Assembly (NCBI GenBank): GCA_000961575.1
Contig: LADP01000024.1
Span: forward strand, 1-64,000
Direction: 5' to 3'
Length of the DNA: 64,000 bases
Source of the DNA: Peptococcaceae bacterium BRH_c8a
Lineage (GTDB): Bacteria > Bacillota > Desulfotomaculia > Desulfotomaculales > Desulfallaceae
The notes under the pieces were generated by a model. That model saw nothing but the letters and a program-made list of their open reading frames with translations. It was not told where the DNA came from and did no database searches. Below are positions 8,617-16,712 of this stretch, one piece after another. How positions within the stretch are numbered: the stretch's first letter is position 1; every line of letters starts with the position of its first letter. The position numbers and the translations under genes were made by a program.

Positions 8617-8794
8617 TGTTGCGCGGTATGCGGATGTCAGCTGCGCGACAGCGATGAAGCAGACTTCACGGCATATATTCAAGCGAGTATCAACGGACAG
8701 GCGCAACCGACACAAATAGTATAAGCGCGGTTTACCGGGATACCCTGATGAATTAGTTAACTCAAACAAACAATGTCTGTTTGGGTTATTTTTA
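8617..8794 (+). promoter_or_regulatory. Structured leader with attenuator, possible riboswitch of unrecognised class
   Basis: GTTGCGC (8618-8624) can pair with GCGCAAC (8701-8707) and encloses three local hairpins: TGTC/GACA, TGAAG/CTTCA, and ATATTC/GAGTAT with one wobble pair, which gives a multi-branched aptamer-like fold. Downstream, AACTCAAACA (8759-8768) and TGTTTGGGTT (8778-8787) form a terminator stem followed by ATTTTTA. Promoter, multi-branched domain and terminator before a gene with its own ribosome site is the plan of a transcription-attenuating riboswitch. I could not match it to a known class; a T-box signature is absent. Confidence 0.5.
8759..8794 (+). terminator. Leader terminator upstream of the flavoprotein gene
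   Basis: 10-bp stem with one G-U pair and a 9-nt loop, then ATTTTTA. It lies 47 nt before the TTG start at 8841, so it could end transcription before the gene unless an alternative fold forms. Confidence 0.6.
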
Positions 8795-8840
8795 TGCTGG
8801 TGACACAGAATATGAGGTAATAAACAGGAGGTTTGACCAG

Positions 8841-10229
8841 TTGTCGCAACAATACGACGTAATTATCACCGGGGCCGGCCCGGCCGGTATTTTTGCCGCC
8901 CTGGAACTGACCCGGGAAAAAGAAGACCTGCGCGTATTAATCCTGGAAAAAGGTAACGACATCTCTCAGCGTAGTTGTCCGTCACGGGAAAAGGGTGGCG
9001 TTTGCTTCAATTGCAGCCCTTGTTCCACTGTCTGCGGTTGGGGCGGCGCCGGTGCTTTCAGTGACGGTAAACTTACTTTGTCCTCAGAAATCGGTGGCAG
9101 CCTGGAACAGTATCTGGGCGAAGAAAAGCTACTGGAAATGATTAAATATGTAGATCGGACTTACCGCCAATTTGGTGCCCCCGAGCATGTTTACGGCCTG
9201 GAACACCAGGAGGAAATCCAGGAATTTCAACGTCGGGCCACTTTGGCTGAACTAAAACTTATCCCGGTGGCCATCAGGCATCTGGGCACGGGGCGTTGCC
9301 AAGAAATACTGCAGCTTATGTACGACCACCTAAAGGGCAAAAATGTGGAAGTACGCACCCGCTGTGCGGTGAAATCAATTATTGTCAAGGACGGCAGCGT
9401 CAAGGGAGTGGAAACTGCCTCCGGCGAAAAAATAATGGCCAAGTGCGTTATCCTGGCTCCCGGACGAGAAGGCGCCGAGTGGCTGTCCCGGGAAGCTTAC
9501 CGCCTGGGGCTAAAAACCGCAAACAACCCGGTTGATATTGGCGTACGGGTGGAAGTGCCGGCAGCCGTAATGGAACCACTGACCAGCGTATTTTACGAAT
9601 CCAAGCTGATTTACTACTCACATACCTTTGACGACCGGGTTCGGACATTCTGTATGAACCCTCACGGGGAAGTAGTAATGGAGAACAACGACGGGCTGGT
9701 GACTGTAAATGGACACAGCCACGCTTTTAATAAAACCGACAACACCAACTTTGCGGTGCTAGTCAGTAAGACCTTTACCGAACCCTTCAGAGAGCCCATC
9801 TCTTACGGCAAGTACGTGGCCAGACTGGCTAACCTTTTGGGCGGCGGGGTGATGGTTCAGCGGTTGGGGGATCTGCTGGACGGACATCGATCAACAATGG
9901 AGCGGATGAAAAAGAGTCTGGTTGTGCCTACCCTTAAAGAAGCTACACCCGGGGACCTCAGTCTGGTATTCCCTTACCGGCACCTGGTGGGCATCGTGGA
10001 GATGCTAAAAGCACTGGATAAGATTGCGCCCGGGATTTACTCACGCTATACACTGCTTTACGGCGCTGAAGTCAAGTTTTATTCATCCCGGCTGGCCCTG
10101 AGCAGCGGGCTGGAAACAAAATATAAGAACCTGTTTGCTGCAGGGGACGGTGCCGGTGTCACTCGGGGCCTGGCCCAGGCTTCCGTGGCCGGCGTGGTTG
10201 CCGCCCGGGAAATTCTCAACAGGTTGTAA
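8841..10229 (+). CDS. COG2509-type FAD-dependent dehydrogenase
   Basis: 462-residue flavoprotein. The N-terminal dinucleotide-binding motif GAGPAG follows YDVIITG, and LILEKGNDI ends the second Rossmann strand. A cysteine-rich stretch CFNCSPCSTVCGWGGAGAFS is characteristic of the uncharacterised FAD-dependent dehydrogenases of COG2509, as is the C-terminal FAAGDGAGVTRGLAQAS flavin-binding motif. The substrate is unknown. The TTG at 8841 is preferred to an upstream start because AGGAGG lies 9 nt before it and the Rossmann strand follows directly. It precedes purA by 12 nt and probably shares its transcript. Confidence 0.85.
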   Translation: MSQQYDVIITGAGPAGIFAALELTREKEDLRVLILEKGNDISQRSCPSREKGGVCFNCSPCSTVCGWGGAGAFSDGKLTLSSEIGGSLEQYLGEEKLLEMIKYVDRTYRQFGAPEHVYGLEHQEEIQEFQRRATLAELKLIPVAIRHLGTGRCQEILQLMYDHLKGKNVEVRTRCAVKSIIVKDGSVKGVETASGEKIMAKCVILAPGREGAEWLSREAYRLGLKTANNPVDIGVRVEVPAAVMEPLTSVFYESKLIYYSHTFDDRVRTFCMNPHGEVVMENNDGLVTVNGHSHAFNKTDNTNFAVLVSKTFTEPFREPISYGKYVARLANLLGGGVMVQRLGDLLDGHRSTMERMKKSLVVPTLKEATPGDLSLVFPYRHLVGIVEMLKALDKIAPGIYSRYTLLYGAEVKFYSSRLALSSGLETKYKNLFAAGDGAGVTRGLAQASVAGVVAAREILNRL

Positions 10230-11537
<1,308 letters not shown>

Positions 11538-11547
11538 CATTAACGTT

Positions 11548-11592
11548 GGTGACATGGAAGCAAAAGAACCGTCCCCTTGCTTCCATGTCACC
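11548..11592. repeat. Inverted repeat after purA
   Basis: Perfect 16-bp arms (GGTGACATGGAAGCAA at 11548-11563, TTGCTTCCATGTCACC at 11577-11592) around a core containing ACCGTCCCC. It may be distantly related to the GGGGACA-type palindromes. No T-run follows. Confidence 0.8.
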
Positions 11593-11609
11593 ATGCCACT
11601 TAATTCTTA

Positions 11610-11638
11610 TTGACACCTTAGTCAACTTGCTGTAATAT
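11610..11638 (+). promoter_or_regulatory. Promoter of the tRNA-Lys/tRNA-Glu pair
   Basis: TTGACA (11610-11615) and TAATAT (11633-11638), spacing 17 nt, ending 12 nt before the first tRNA. Confidence 0.75.
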
Positions 11639-11650
11639 ATAAAACTGTAC

Positions 11651-11726
11651 GAGCCATTAGCTCAGTTGGTAGAGCACCTGACTTTTAATCAGGGTGTCCC
11701 GCGTTCGAGTCGCGGATGGCTCACCA
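11651..11726 (+). tRNA. tRNA-Lys (TTT)
   Basis: 76-nt cloverleaf. Acceptor GAGCCAT pairs with ATGGCTC, the anticodon loop CTTTTAA carries TTT, the T arm reads GCGTTCGAGTCGC, and ACCA is encoded at the 3' end. Confidence 0.98.
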
Positions 11727-11729
11727 TAA

Positions 11730-11805
11730 GGCCCCATGGTCAAGTGGCCTAAGACACCGCCCTTTCACGGCGGTAACCCGGGTTCGAGTCCCGGTGGGGT
11801 CACCA
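11730..11805 (+). tRNA. tRNA-Glu (TTC)
   Basis: 76-nt cloverleaf. Acceptor GGCCCCA pairs with TGGGGTC (one G-U), the anticodon stem CCGCC/GGCGG closes loop CTTTCAC with anticodon TTC, and the 3' ACCA is encoded. It lies 3 nt after tRNA-Lys, so the two are co-transcribed. Confidence 0.97.
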
Positions 11806-11806
11806 C

Positions 11807-11850
11807 AAAAAAGCAGAACGGTCATCAAAATGATGACCGTTCTGCTTTTT
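11807..11850. terminator. Bidirectional terminator between tRNA-Glu and the polysaccharide island
   Basis: Long hairpin AAAAGCAGAACGGTCATC / GATGACCGTTCTGCTTTT with T-runs readable on both strands. It ends the tRNA transcript on the plus strand and the P-loop kinase/flippase transcript on the minus strand. Confidence 0.85.
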
Positions 11851-11853
11851 GCT

Positions 11854-12594
11854 TTATAAAACCGGTGAATCCACCACGTTTTGGTAGATATAAGAAGAAA
11901 TGAGTTTTACCGTACGTTCCAGGTCTTGTGACGAGTCAACCACCAGGCAGTTTACTCCGGTATAATGGGTGACCTTGAGCAATATGCGCTTAAGGTATTG
12001 CTCGTAGATGCGCATTTCCCGTTCGGCTTGGCCCAAAGACATTCTGTCAAAACGGCTTTGCAGGCCCGGGCGCTGCATTACCCGCCCGGCGGCGGCTGTA
12101 ACGTCAACGTCAAAGTATACAAGCAGATAAGGGGCTTTTATATTACTGTACAAGCATTTTACAAGGCGCAGCAGGTGCCTGTCAGGCGGAAAACTGCCGG
12201 TCAAAGCGATGGAACAGATGGCTTGGGTAAATCCCTGATCCAGAAGTATTAAATCATAGCCGCCTTGCCTGGCCGTCTTGATTACGCGCTGCAGTCCCCC
12301 GCGCATAATGATTAGTTTAACAGCACGTTTTAAACTAGTCATATTAACCGGGGTGACCTGCAGGGCGAATATACAACACCAGGCCAGCATGCAGATATGT
12401 GCAAGCACAAAAAAGATGTTAATTAAAATTTTTTTAGCTAACACCGCAAAATGCCGGTTGGAATTTACAAACTGCTCCCGTCCAAAACACTTGTATCCAT
12501 CTAGCTCCAGCACCTTAATTATCTGTTCGGCGGCAGTTGTTTTGCCTGCACCGGGAAGTCCGGCAAACTCAATGATTACAGGGGTTGGTTTCAT
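11854..12594 (-). CDS. P-loop kinase-like protein (thymidylate-kinase fold)
   Basis: 246 residues. The N-terminal Walker A GLPGAGKTT (about 12-20) follows PVIIEFA, and DLILLDQGFTQ (about 118) resembles the Walker B/DRx region of nucleoside monophosphate kinases. A hydrophobic stretch near residues 56-80 is unusual for a soluble kinase and may be a membrane-associating helix. The start overlaps the end of the flippase gene by 26 nt, so the two are translationally linked and probably act in the same surface-polymer pathway. Substrate unknown; it may phosphorylate a sugar or lipid rather than a nucleotide. Confidence 0.6.
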   Translation of the reverse strand: MKPTPVIIEFAGLPGAGKTTAAEQIIKVLELDGYKCFGREQFVNSNRHFAVLAKKILINIFFVLAHICMLAWCCIFALQVTPVNMTSLKRAVKLIIMRGGLQRVIKTARQGGYDLILLDQGFTQAICSIALTGSFPPDRHLLRLVKCLYSNIKAPYLLVYFDVDVTAAAGRVMQRPGLQSRFDRMSLGQAEREMRIYEQYLKRILLKVTHYTGVNCLVVDSSQDLERTVKLISSYIYQNVVDSPVL

Positions 12595-14056
12595 TGGCTA
12601 CTTCTCCCTTTTTAATTAACCGAGCTAAAAACCCAAGCTGCCTATACTGGGCCAGCTCATTAAGCAACCATATGCCATCCGTGCCGAAAAATAATTTTGG
12701 GGCTAAGCGTAACATGGCGGTAAAGGTAGCCAAAATAATAACTAACACCACACAAAGAATTGCAAATTCGGCCAATCCAATGCTCCTGGCCCCAACGGCT
12801 GTAAACCAGGCTTCCAAAAAGACGACCGTCGTTAGCAAGGCGGCGGAGCCATGCGCGGCTATAAAGTCTTTCCAGGTTAACGATGTCAGTTGCAGGCTTA
12901 ACTGAGCCATAAGCACAAAGTTTATTAACAGAGCTCCGAGGACACCATAGGCAACACCACTTAACCCCCAATGCTGCCCTACCCATGCTCCCCCTATAAC
13001 CATAGCGGCATAAACTATTTGCCGCCAGGCCCTCCGGTACACGGCACCCTTGGCCCGAGCCAATGAATCGCTCATCTTGTAACTTGATCTAAAAAGCATC
13101 CCTACCGCCAGAATTTTAAACGGAGCAATTACCCCTAACCACGCATCCCCCAGAAGAACGTTAATCACCTCCGGGGCCAGGATAAACATAACCGCACTTA
13201 CCGGCATCACCACCATGGCAATTAACGCAATGCTGCGGCGGTATGCCGTCGACAGCCTTTGAGGTTCGGCCTGCACTTTGGCCATCGCCGGGAATAGTAC
13301 CTTATCCAGTGTTTGGCCAAAAAGCGTTGCCGGCATGGCCATTAATTGATACGCACGTCCGTATAGGCCCAGTGCTGCCGCACCCATCCAACGGCCTACA
13401 ACCAGGTTGTCGCCCTGTACGGCTATGAAATTGGCTATGCGGGCGATGGTATATCCCCCACCGAAATACATCAACTCACCAAACGCGGCCCGGTTGAGTT
13501 GTGGTATTTTAGGGTGCGGCATGGCTATCATGGCCATAACACTAATCAGGATCTCCTGAGCCAGGTAAGCCAGTACCAGTGACCAGACACCGAACCCGGC
13601 CAGGGCCAGAATAATGCCGACAGCGCCGTAACCAAGGGCATATGAAATAACCTGAATAATAGCCAGCCATCTAAACTGCATATCACGCTGCAGCAGTGAT
13701 TCTGAAATCCCCGCCAAGCCCTTAAAAAAAAAGGCCAGTGCAATGACCCGTAGGACGGGAACAAGACCGTCCATACGAAAGAACCCGGCTATGTGGGGGG
13801 ATAGAAGCCAGATTAACGCCACCAGGGATGCACCAAACAGCAGAGTGATGGTAAACCCTGTCCTGATGTGCGTGGTTGACAGGTTGGGCCGTTGCACAAT
13901 TGCAGGGCCTATGCCCAGTTGGGAAAAGATGTTGGAAAACCTCATTACCACCAGGGCAGCACCCACCAGTCCAAAATCTACCGGTGTTAAAAGGCGCGCC
14001 AATATGGCCAGGACAAGCAGTTGTAAAACTGACTGGATGCCTGTACCCGATAACAT
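12569..14056 (-). CDS. Wzx-type polysaccharide flippase
   Basis: 495-residue membrane protein with about 12-14 hydrophobic segments, of the polysaccharide transporter (PST/MATE-like) group: ILARLLTPVDFGLVGAALVV and SQLGIGPAIVQRP near the N-terminus are hallmark segments. It would flip undecaprenyl-linked glycan across the membrane. The first ATG (14056) lies inside the conserved first helix: an in-frame stretch SHTLGGLFW just upstream continues the family similarity but has no usual start codon and runs back into a palindromic repeat. The true start may therefore be non-canonical or the N-terminus altered. GGGTGG lies 12 nt before the ATG. Confidence 0.88.
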   Translation of the reverse strand: MLSGTGIQSVLQLLVLAILARLLTPVDFGLVGAALVVMRFSNIFSQLGIGPAIVQRPNLSTTHIRTGFTITLLFGASLVALIWLLSPHIAGFFRMDGLVPVLRVIALAFFFKGLAGISESLLQRDMQFRWLAIIQVISYALGYGAVGIILALAGFGVWSLVLAYLAQEILISVMAMIAMPHPKIPQLNRAAFGELMYFGGGYTIARIANFIAVQGDNLVVGRWMGAAALGLYGRAYQLMAMPATLFGQTLDKVLFPAMAKVQAEPQRLSTAYRRSIALIAMVVMPVSAVMFILAPEVINVLLGDAWLGVIAPFKILAVGMLFRSSYKMSDSLARAKGAVYRRAWRQIVYAAMVIGGAWVGQHWGLSGVAYGVLGALLINFVLMAQLSLQLTSLTWKDFIAAHGSAALLTTVVFLEAWFTAVGARSIGLAEFAILCVVLVIILATFTAMLRLAPKLFFGTDGIWLLNELAQYRQLGFLARLIKKGEVANETNPCNH

Positions 14057-14092
14057 CCAAAATAAACCACCCAGTGTATGACTGGTTATATT

Positions 14093-14120
14093 CTGGGGGA
14101 CACGGTTTTTTGTCCCCCCT
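14093..14120. repeat. GGGGGACA...TGTCCCCC palindrome upstream of the flippase
   Basis: GGGGGACACGG and the matching TGTCCCCC flank a T-rich loop. It belongs with the GGGGACA/TGTCCCC palindromes seen elsewhere in the window. It lies within 40 nt of the flippase start and may have displaced the original N-terminus. Confidence 0.65.
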
Positions 14121-14243
14121 GGACTGCCAATTCCGATTTAAACCATCCCCGTCCGAAACCCACTTAACCCCGGGCTCATATACGAACTAAAGCAAGGCTT
14201 GCCAAAACACTAAACTAAGCCTTCAATTTAAGTCACGTAAAGA

Positions 14244-15209
14244 TTAGGCGTTAGCTTTAAACCAGCTAGCAAACTTTTGGATACCTTCATCCAAAGCGGT
14301 GTTCGGTCTATAACCAAGGCACCGTTGGGACTTGGTCAGGTCGGCCCAAGTTCGTGGTACATCTCCCGGTACGCTGCTTTCCCACTTGACCTGTGCTTTT
14401 TGACCCGTTACCCGTTCCAGGAGGTCAATTAATTCCCCCAATGTTACTGTGGATGAATTGCCCAGGTTAAAAACATCGTAGGGCTGGGGGGCATAATTTA
14501 TGGCTGCGCAGATACCTTGGATGATGTCGTCAATGTAGGTATAATCGCGGCTGGAACTACCGTCTCCATACAAAGGCAGCGGTTTTTGGGCATACATATA
14601 ACGCATAAATTTGTGGATAGCCAGATCCGGGCGCTGTCGCGGCCCGTAAACGGTAAAAAATCGCAACGCCACCACCGGCAACCCGTGCAGGTGGGCAAAG
14701 GTATGGCCCAGGGCCTCGCCGGCTATTTTAGTAGCGGCGTACGGAGAAATGGGTTTTAATAAAGGGTCTGTTTCAGCAAACGGCACTTTACTGTTGATGC
14801 CGTATACCGAGCTGGAAGAAGCAAAAACAAATTTCTCCACATGGTGTTTAACTGAGGTTTCCAGCATGTTCATCGTGCCCTGTATATTTACTGATTCGTA
14901 CAAAAACATCTGTTGTACCGAAGGCCTCACGCCAACTCTGGCCGCAAGGTGGACAACAATCTGGGGTTTAAAAGCGGCAAAAGCCAGTTCCAATGCGCCG
15001 CTATTTCTGATGTCGAACTCTTTTAAGGCGAATAAGGGGTTTTGTGCACAGGTTGCAATATTACCCCTTTTTATTTTTACGCTGTATGAATCGTTAAAAT
15101 CATCTATACATAGTACTTGATGGCCTTGCGCAAGCATCCTGCTTACCAGGTGACTGCCAATAAAGCCCGCCCCGCCGGTGATTAGAACCCGCTTATCCTC
15201 CCCAGACAT
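14244..15209 (-). CDS. NAD-dependent sugar epimerase (UDP-glucuronate/glucose 4-epimerase type SDR)
   Basis: 321-residue extended SDR enzyme. The NAD-binding motif TGGAGFIGSHL is at 11-21, the catalytic Ser is within FASSSSVYG (about 132) and Tyr157/Lys161 lie in SPYAATKIAGEAL. The DDFNDSYSVKIKRGN segment resembles CapI/UDP-glucuronate 4-epimerases, which would fit with the UDP-glucose dehydrogenase encoded further on. Start at 15209 is chosen because GGGAGG lies 9 nt upstream and the Rossmann strand follows at once; the frame is open further upstream. It is transcribed divergently from the next glycosyltransferase. Confidence 0.85.
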   Translation of the reverse strand: MSGEDKRVLITGGAGFIGSHLVSRMLAQGHQVLCIDDFNDSYSVKIKRGNIATCAQNPLFALKEFDIRNSGALELAFAAFKPQIVVHLAARVGVRPSVQQMFLYESVNIQGTMNMLETSVKHHVEKFVFASSSSVYGINSKVPFAETDPLLKPISPYAATKIAGEALGHTFAHLHGLPVVALRFFTVYGPRQRPDLAIHKFMRYMYAQKPLPLYGDGSSSRDYTYIDDIIQGICAAINYAPQPYDVFNLGNSSTVTLGELIDLLERVTGQKAQVKWESSVPGDVPRTWADLTKSQRCLGYRPNTALDEGIQKFASWFKANA

Positions 15210-15468
15210 AGTTATATTTCCTCCCATTGGGAAAATTCCACAAGTTATATCACTTAACTTGGGATGACCAAACACTAAGATTTTCTACATGTTTAAACTA
15301 CGCTAAAAAAAATAATTTGTTACTGCAAAAGGCTTTAATTCCTTAGTTTAAGCCAGCAACAAACGGGACTTCCCTGCGTCCGGTCTTGTTAGGCGGGTAT
15401 TAAAAGTAACTACCCTACCCGAAAGCGCGTAATATAGCAAGATACTGTTTACATCAGGGGTGGGGCTA

Positions 15469-16596
15469 GTGAAAAAAATTTTTGTTATGAGTTCTGTTCA
15501 CCAATGGAACGACGGCAGGATATTTTACAAAGAAGCATCATCCTTGGCTCAAAAATTTAAGGTTCAATTGCATGCATTGGCCGATTTTGAGCTAGCAAAA
15601 AAAAATGGTGTGGATATCTACGGTCTGCCCCGGTATAAAAAGCGTTATTTAAGGCCAATTAACTGGTTGCGTCTTTTATGGCGGGCGCTAATAGCCAGGG
15701 CCGATGTTTACCATTTTCATGACCCGGAGTTAATTCCCCTGGGGTTGGTTCTAAAAGTGTTCGGGCGTAGGGTTGTGTTTGACATGCATGAAGATTACAC
15801 CGATGCCATTAAGCATAAACAGTGGATACCGCGCGTGATGAGGGGTTGGGTTTCAAAGGCTTATAACTACCTGGAGAAAATATGCTGCCGGTTCTTTGAT
15901 GCCGTAATCTTTGCTGAACTGGCGTATAAAGACAGTTATCATAGTGTAAACGTGCGCCAAGAAGATATTCTGAATTACCCTGTTTTCCATTACCAATATA
16001 TCTCGAGGGGCCACACAGATACCCGGTTTAATCTGGTTTATGCCGGTACTATAAGCGAAACCAGGGGAGCCGTGCAAATGCTGGAGGCCTTGCACCTGGT
16101 ACTAAGATCAGGGACAATGGCGCACTTATATTTAATTGGCCCCATCTACCAGGCCGGTCTGGAAGAGAAACTTAAACGAATGGTCAACAGCTTAAAATTA
16201 AATGGCAGCGTTACCCTTACCGGTAGAGTGACGCCTGAGGAAGTCTACAGTTATTACAGTCGGGCCGATATAGGGCTAGCGCTGTTGCACCCGGTTGAGA
16301 ATAATACTAAGTCTCTGGTAACGAAACTATTTGAATATATGTCCGCAGGTATACCCGTGCTGGCTTCAAATTTTCCAAGCTGGCAATCTTTACTCAGCGA
16401 AGTAGGCGCAGGGGTAACGGTTGACCCTCTAAATCCTGAGGCCATAGCTAGTGAGATTAGGTATTTGGCCGATAACCCAGCTATAAGGTCGCAAATGGGT
16501 AAGCATGGCTGCAGCGCTTATAGAACCCGGTTTAACTGGCAAAGCGAGGAAAAAAAACTCTGGGACCTTTACCGGGTGCTTTTATCAAGGCAGTAG
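15469..16596 (+). CDS. Family 4 glycosyltransferase
   Basis: 375-residue GT-B enzyme. The N-terminal domain opens KKIFVMSSVHQWNDGRIFYKE and has the YHFHDPELIPLG stretch; the C-terminal nucleotide-sugar domain has LVYAGTISETRG and the E-x7-E type signature KLFEYMSAGIPVLASNFP. It would add a sugar to the lipid-linked glycan on the cytoplasmic face. GTG 15469 is preferred to GTG 15460 because AGGGGTGG then sits about 6 nt upstream. It is followed by a palindromic repeat and the large fused enzyme. Confidence 0.87.
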   Translation: MKKIFVMSSVHQWNDGRIFYKEASSLAQKFKVQLHALADFELAKKNGVDIYGLPRYKKRYLRPINWLRLLWRALIARADVYHFHDPELIPLGLVLKVFGRRVVFDMHEDYTDAIKHKQWIPRVMRGWVSKAYNYLEKICCRFFDAVIFAELAYKDSYHSVNVRQEDILNYPVFHYQYISRGHTDTRFNLVYAGTISETRGAVQMLEALHLVLRSGTMAHLYLIGPIYQAGLEEKLKRMVNSLKLNGSVTLTGRVTPEEVYSYYSRADIGLALLHPVENNTKSLVTKLFEYMSAGIPVLASNFPSWQSLLSEVGAGVTVDPLNPEAIASEIRYLADNPAIRSQMGKHGCSAYRTRFNWQSEEKKLWDLYRVLLSRQ

Positions 16597-16680
16597 TCAA
16601 GAGTCAGGAATCAAGAATCTAGAATGGTATAAGAACAGTTTGTCTGCTCGAACATTCTGAATTCTGACTCCTGACTCCTA
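16594..16680. repeat. Intergenic palindrome, GACTCCTGACTCC family
   Basis: Left side AGTCAAGAGTCAGGAATCAA, right side TTCTGACTCCTGACTCCTA, with a unique core. It fills the gap between two glycosyltransferase genes. The core is unrelated to those of the other copies, only the arms are alike. Confidence 0.75.
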
Positions 16681-16712
16681 AAGATTAAAACCGAGATTAG
16701 CGGGAAGTGGTT

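Noticed and set aside
8533-8769. Antisense frame across the structured leader before the flavoprotein
   Set aside because: It runs through the promoter, the leader hairpins and the terminator stem on the opposite strand; the RNA structure explains the sequence better.
8617-8794. T-box leader
   Set aside because: The TGGNACCGCG T-box sequence is absent and the downstream genes are not aminoacylation or amino acid genes.
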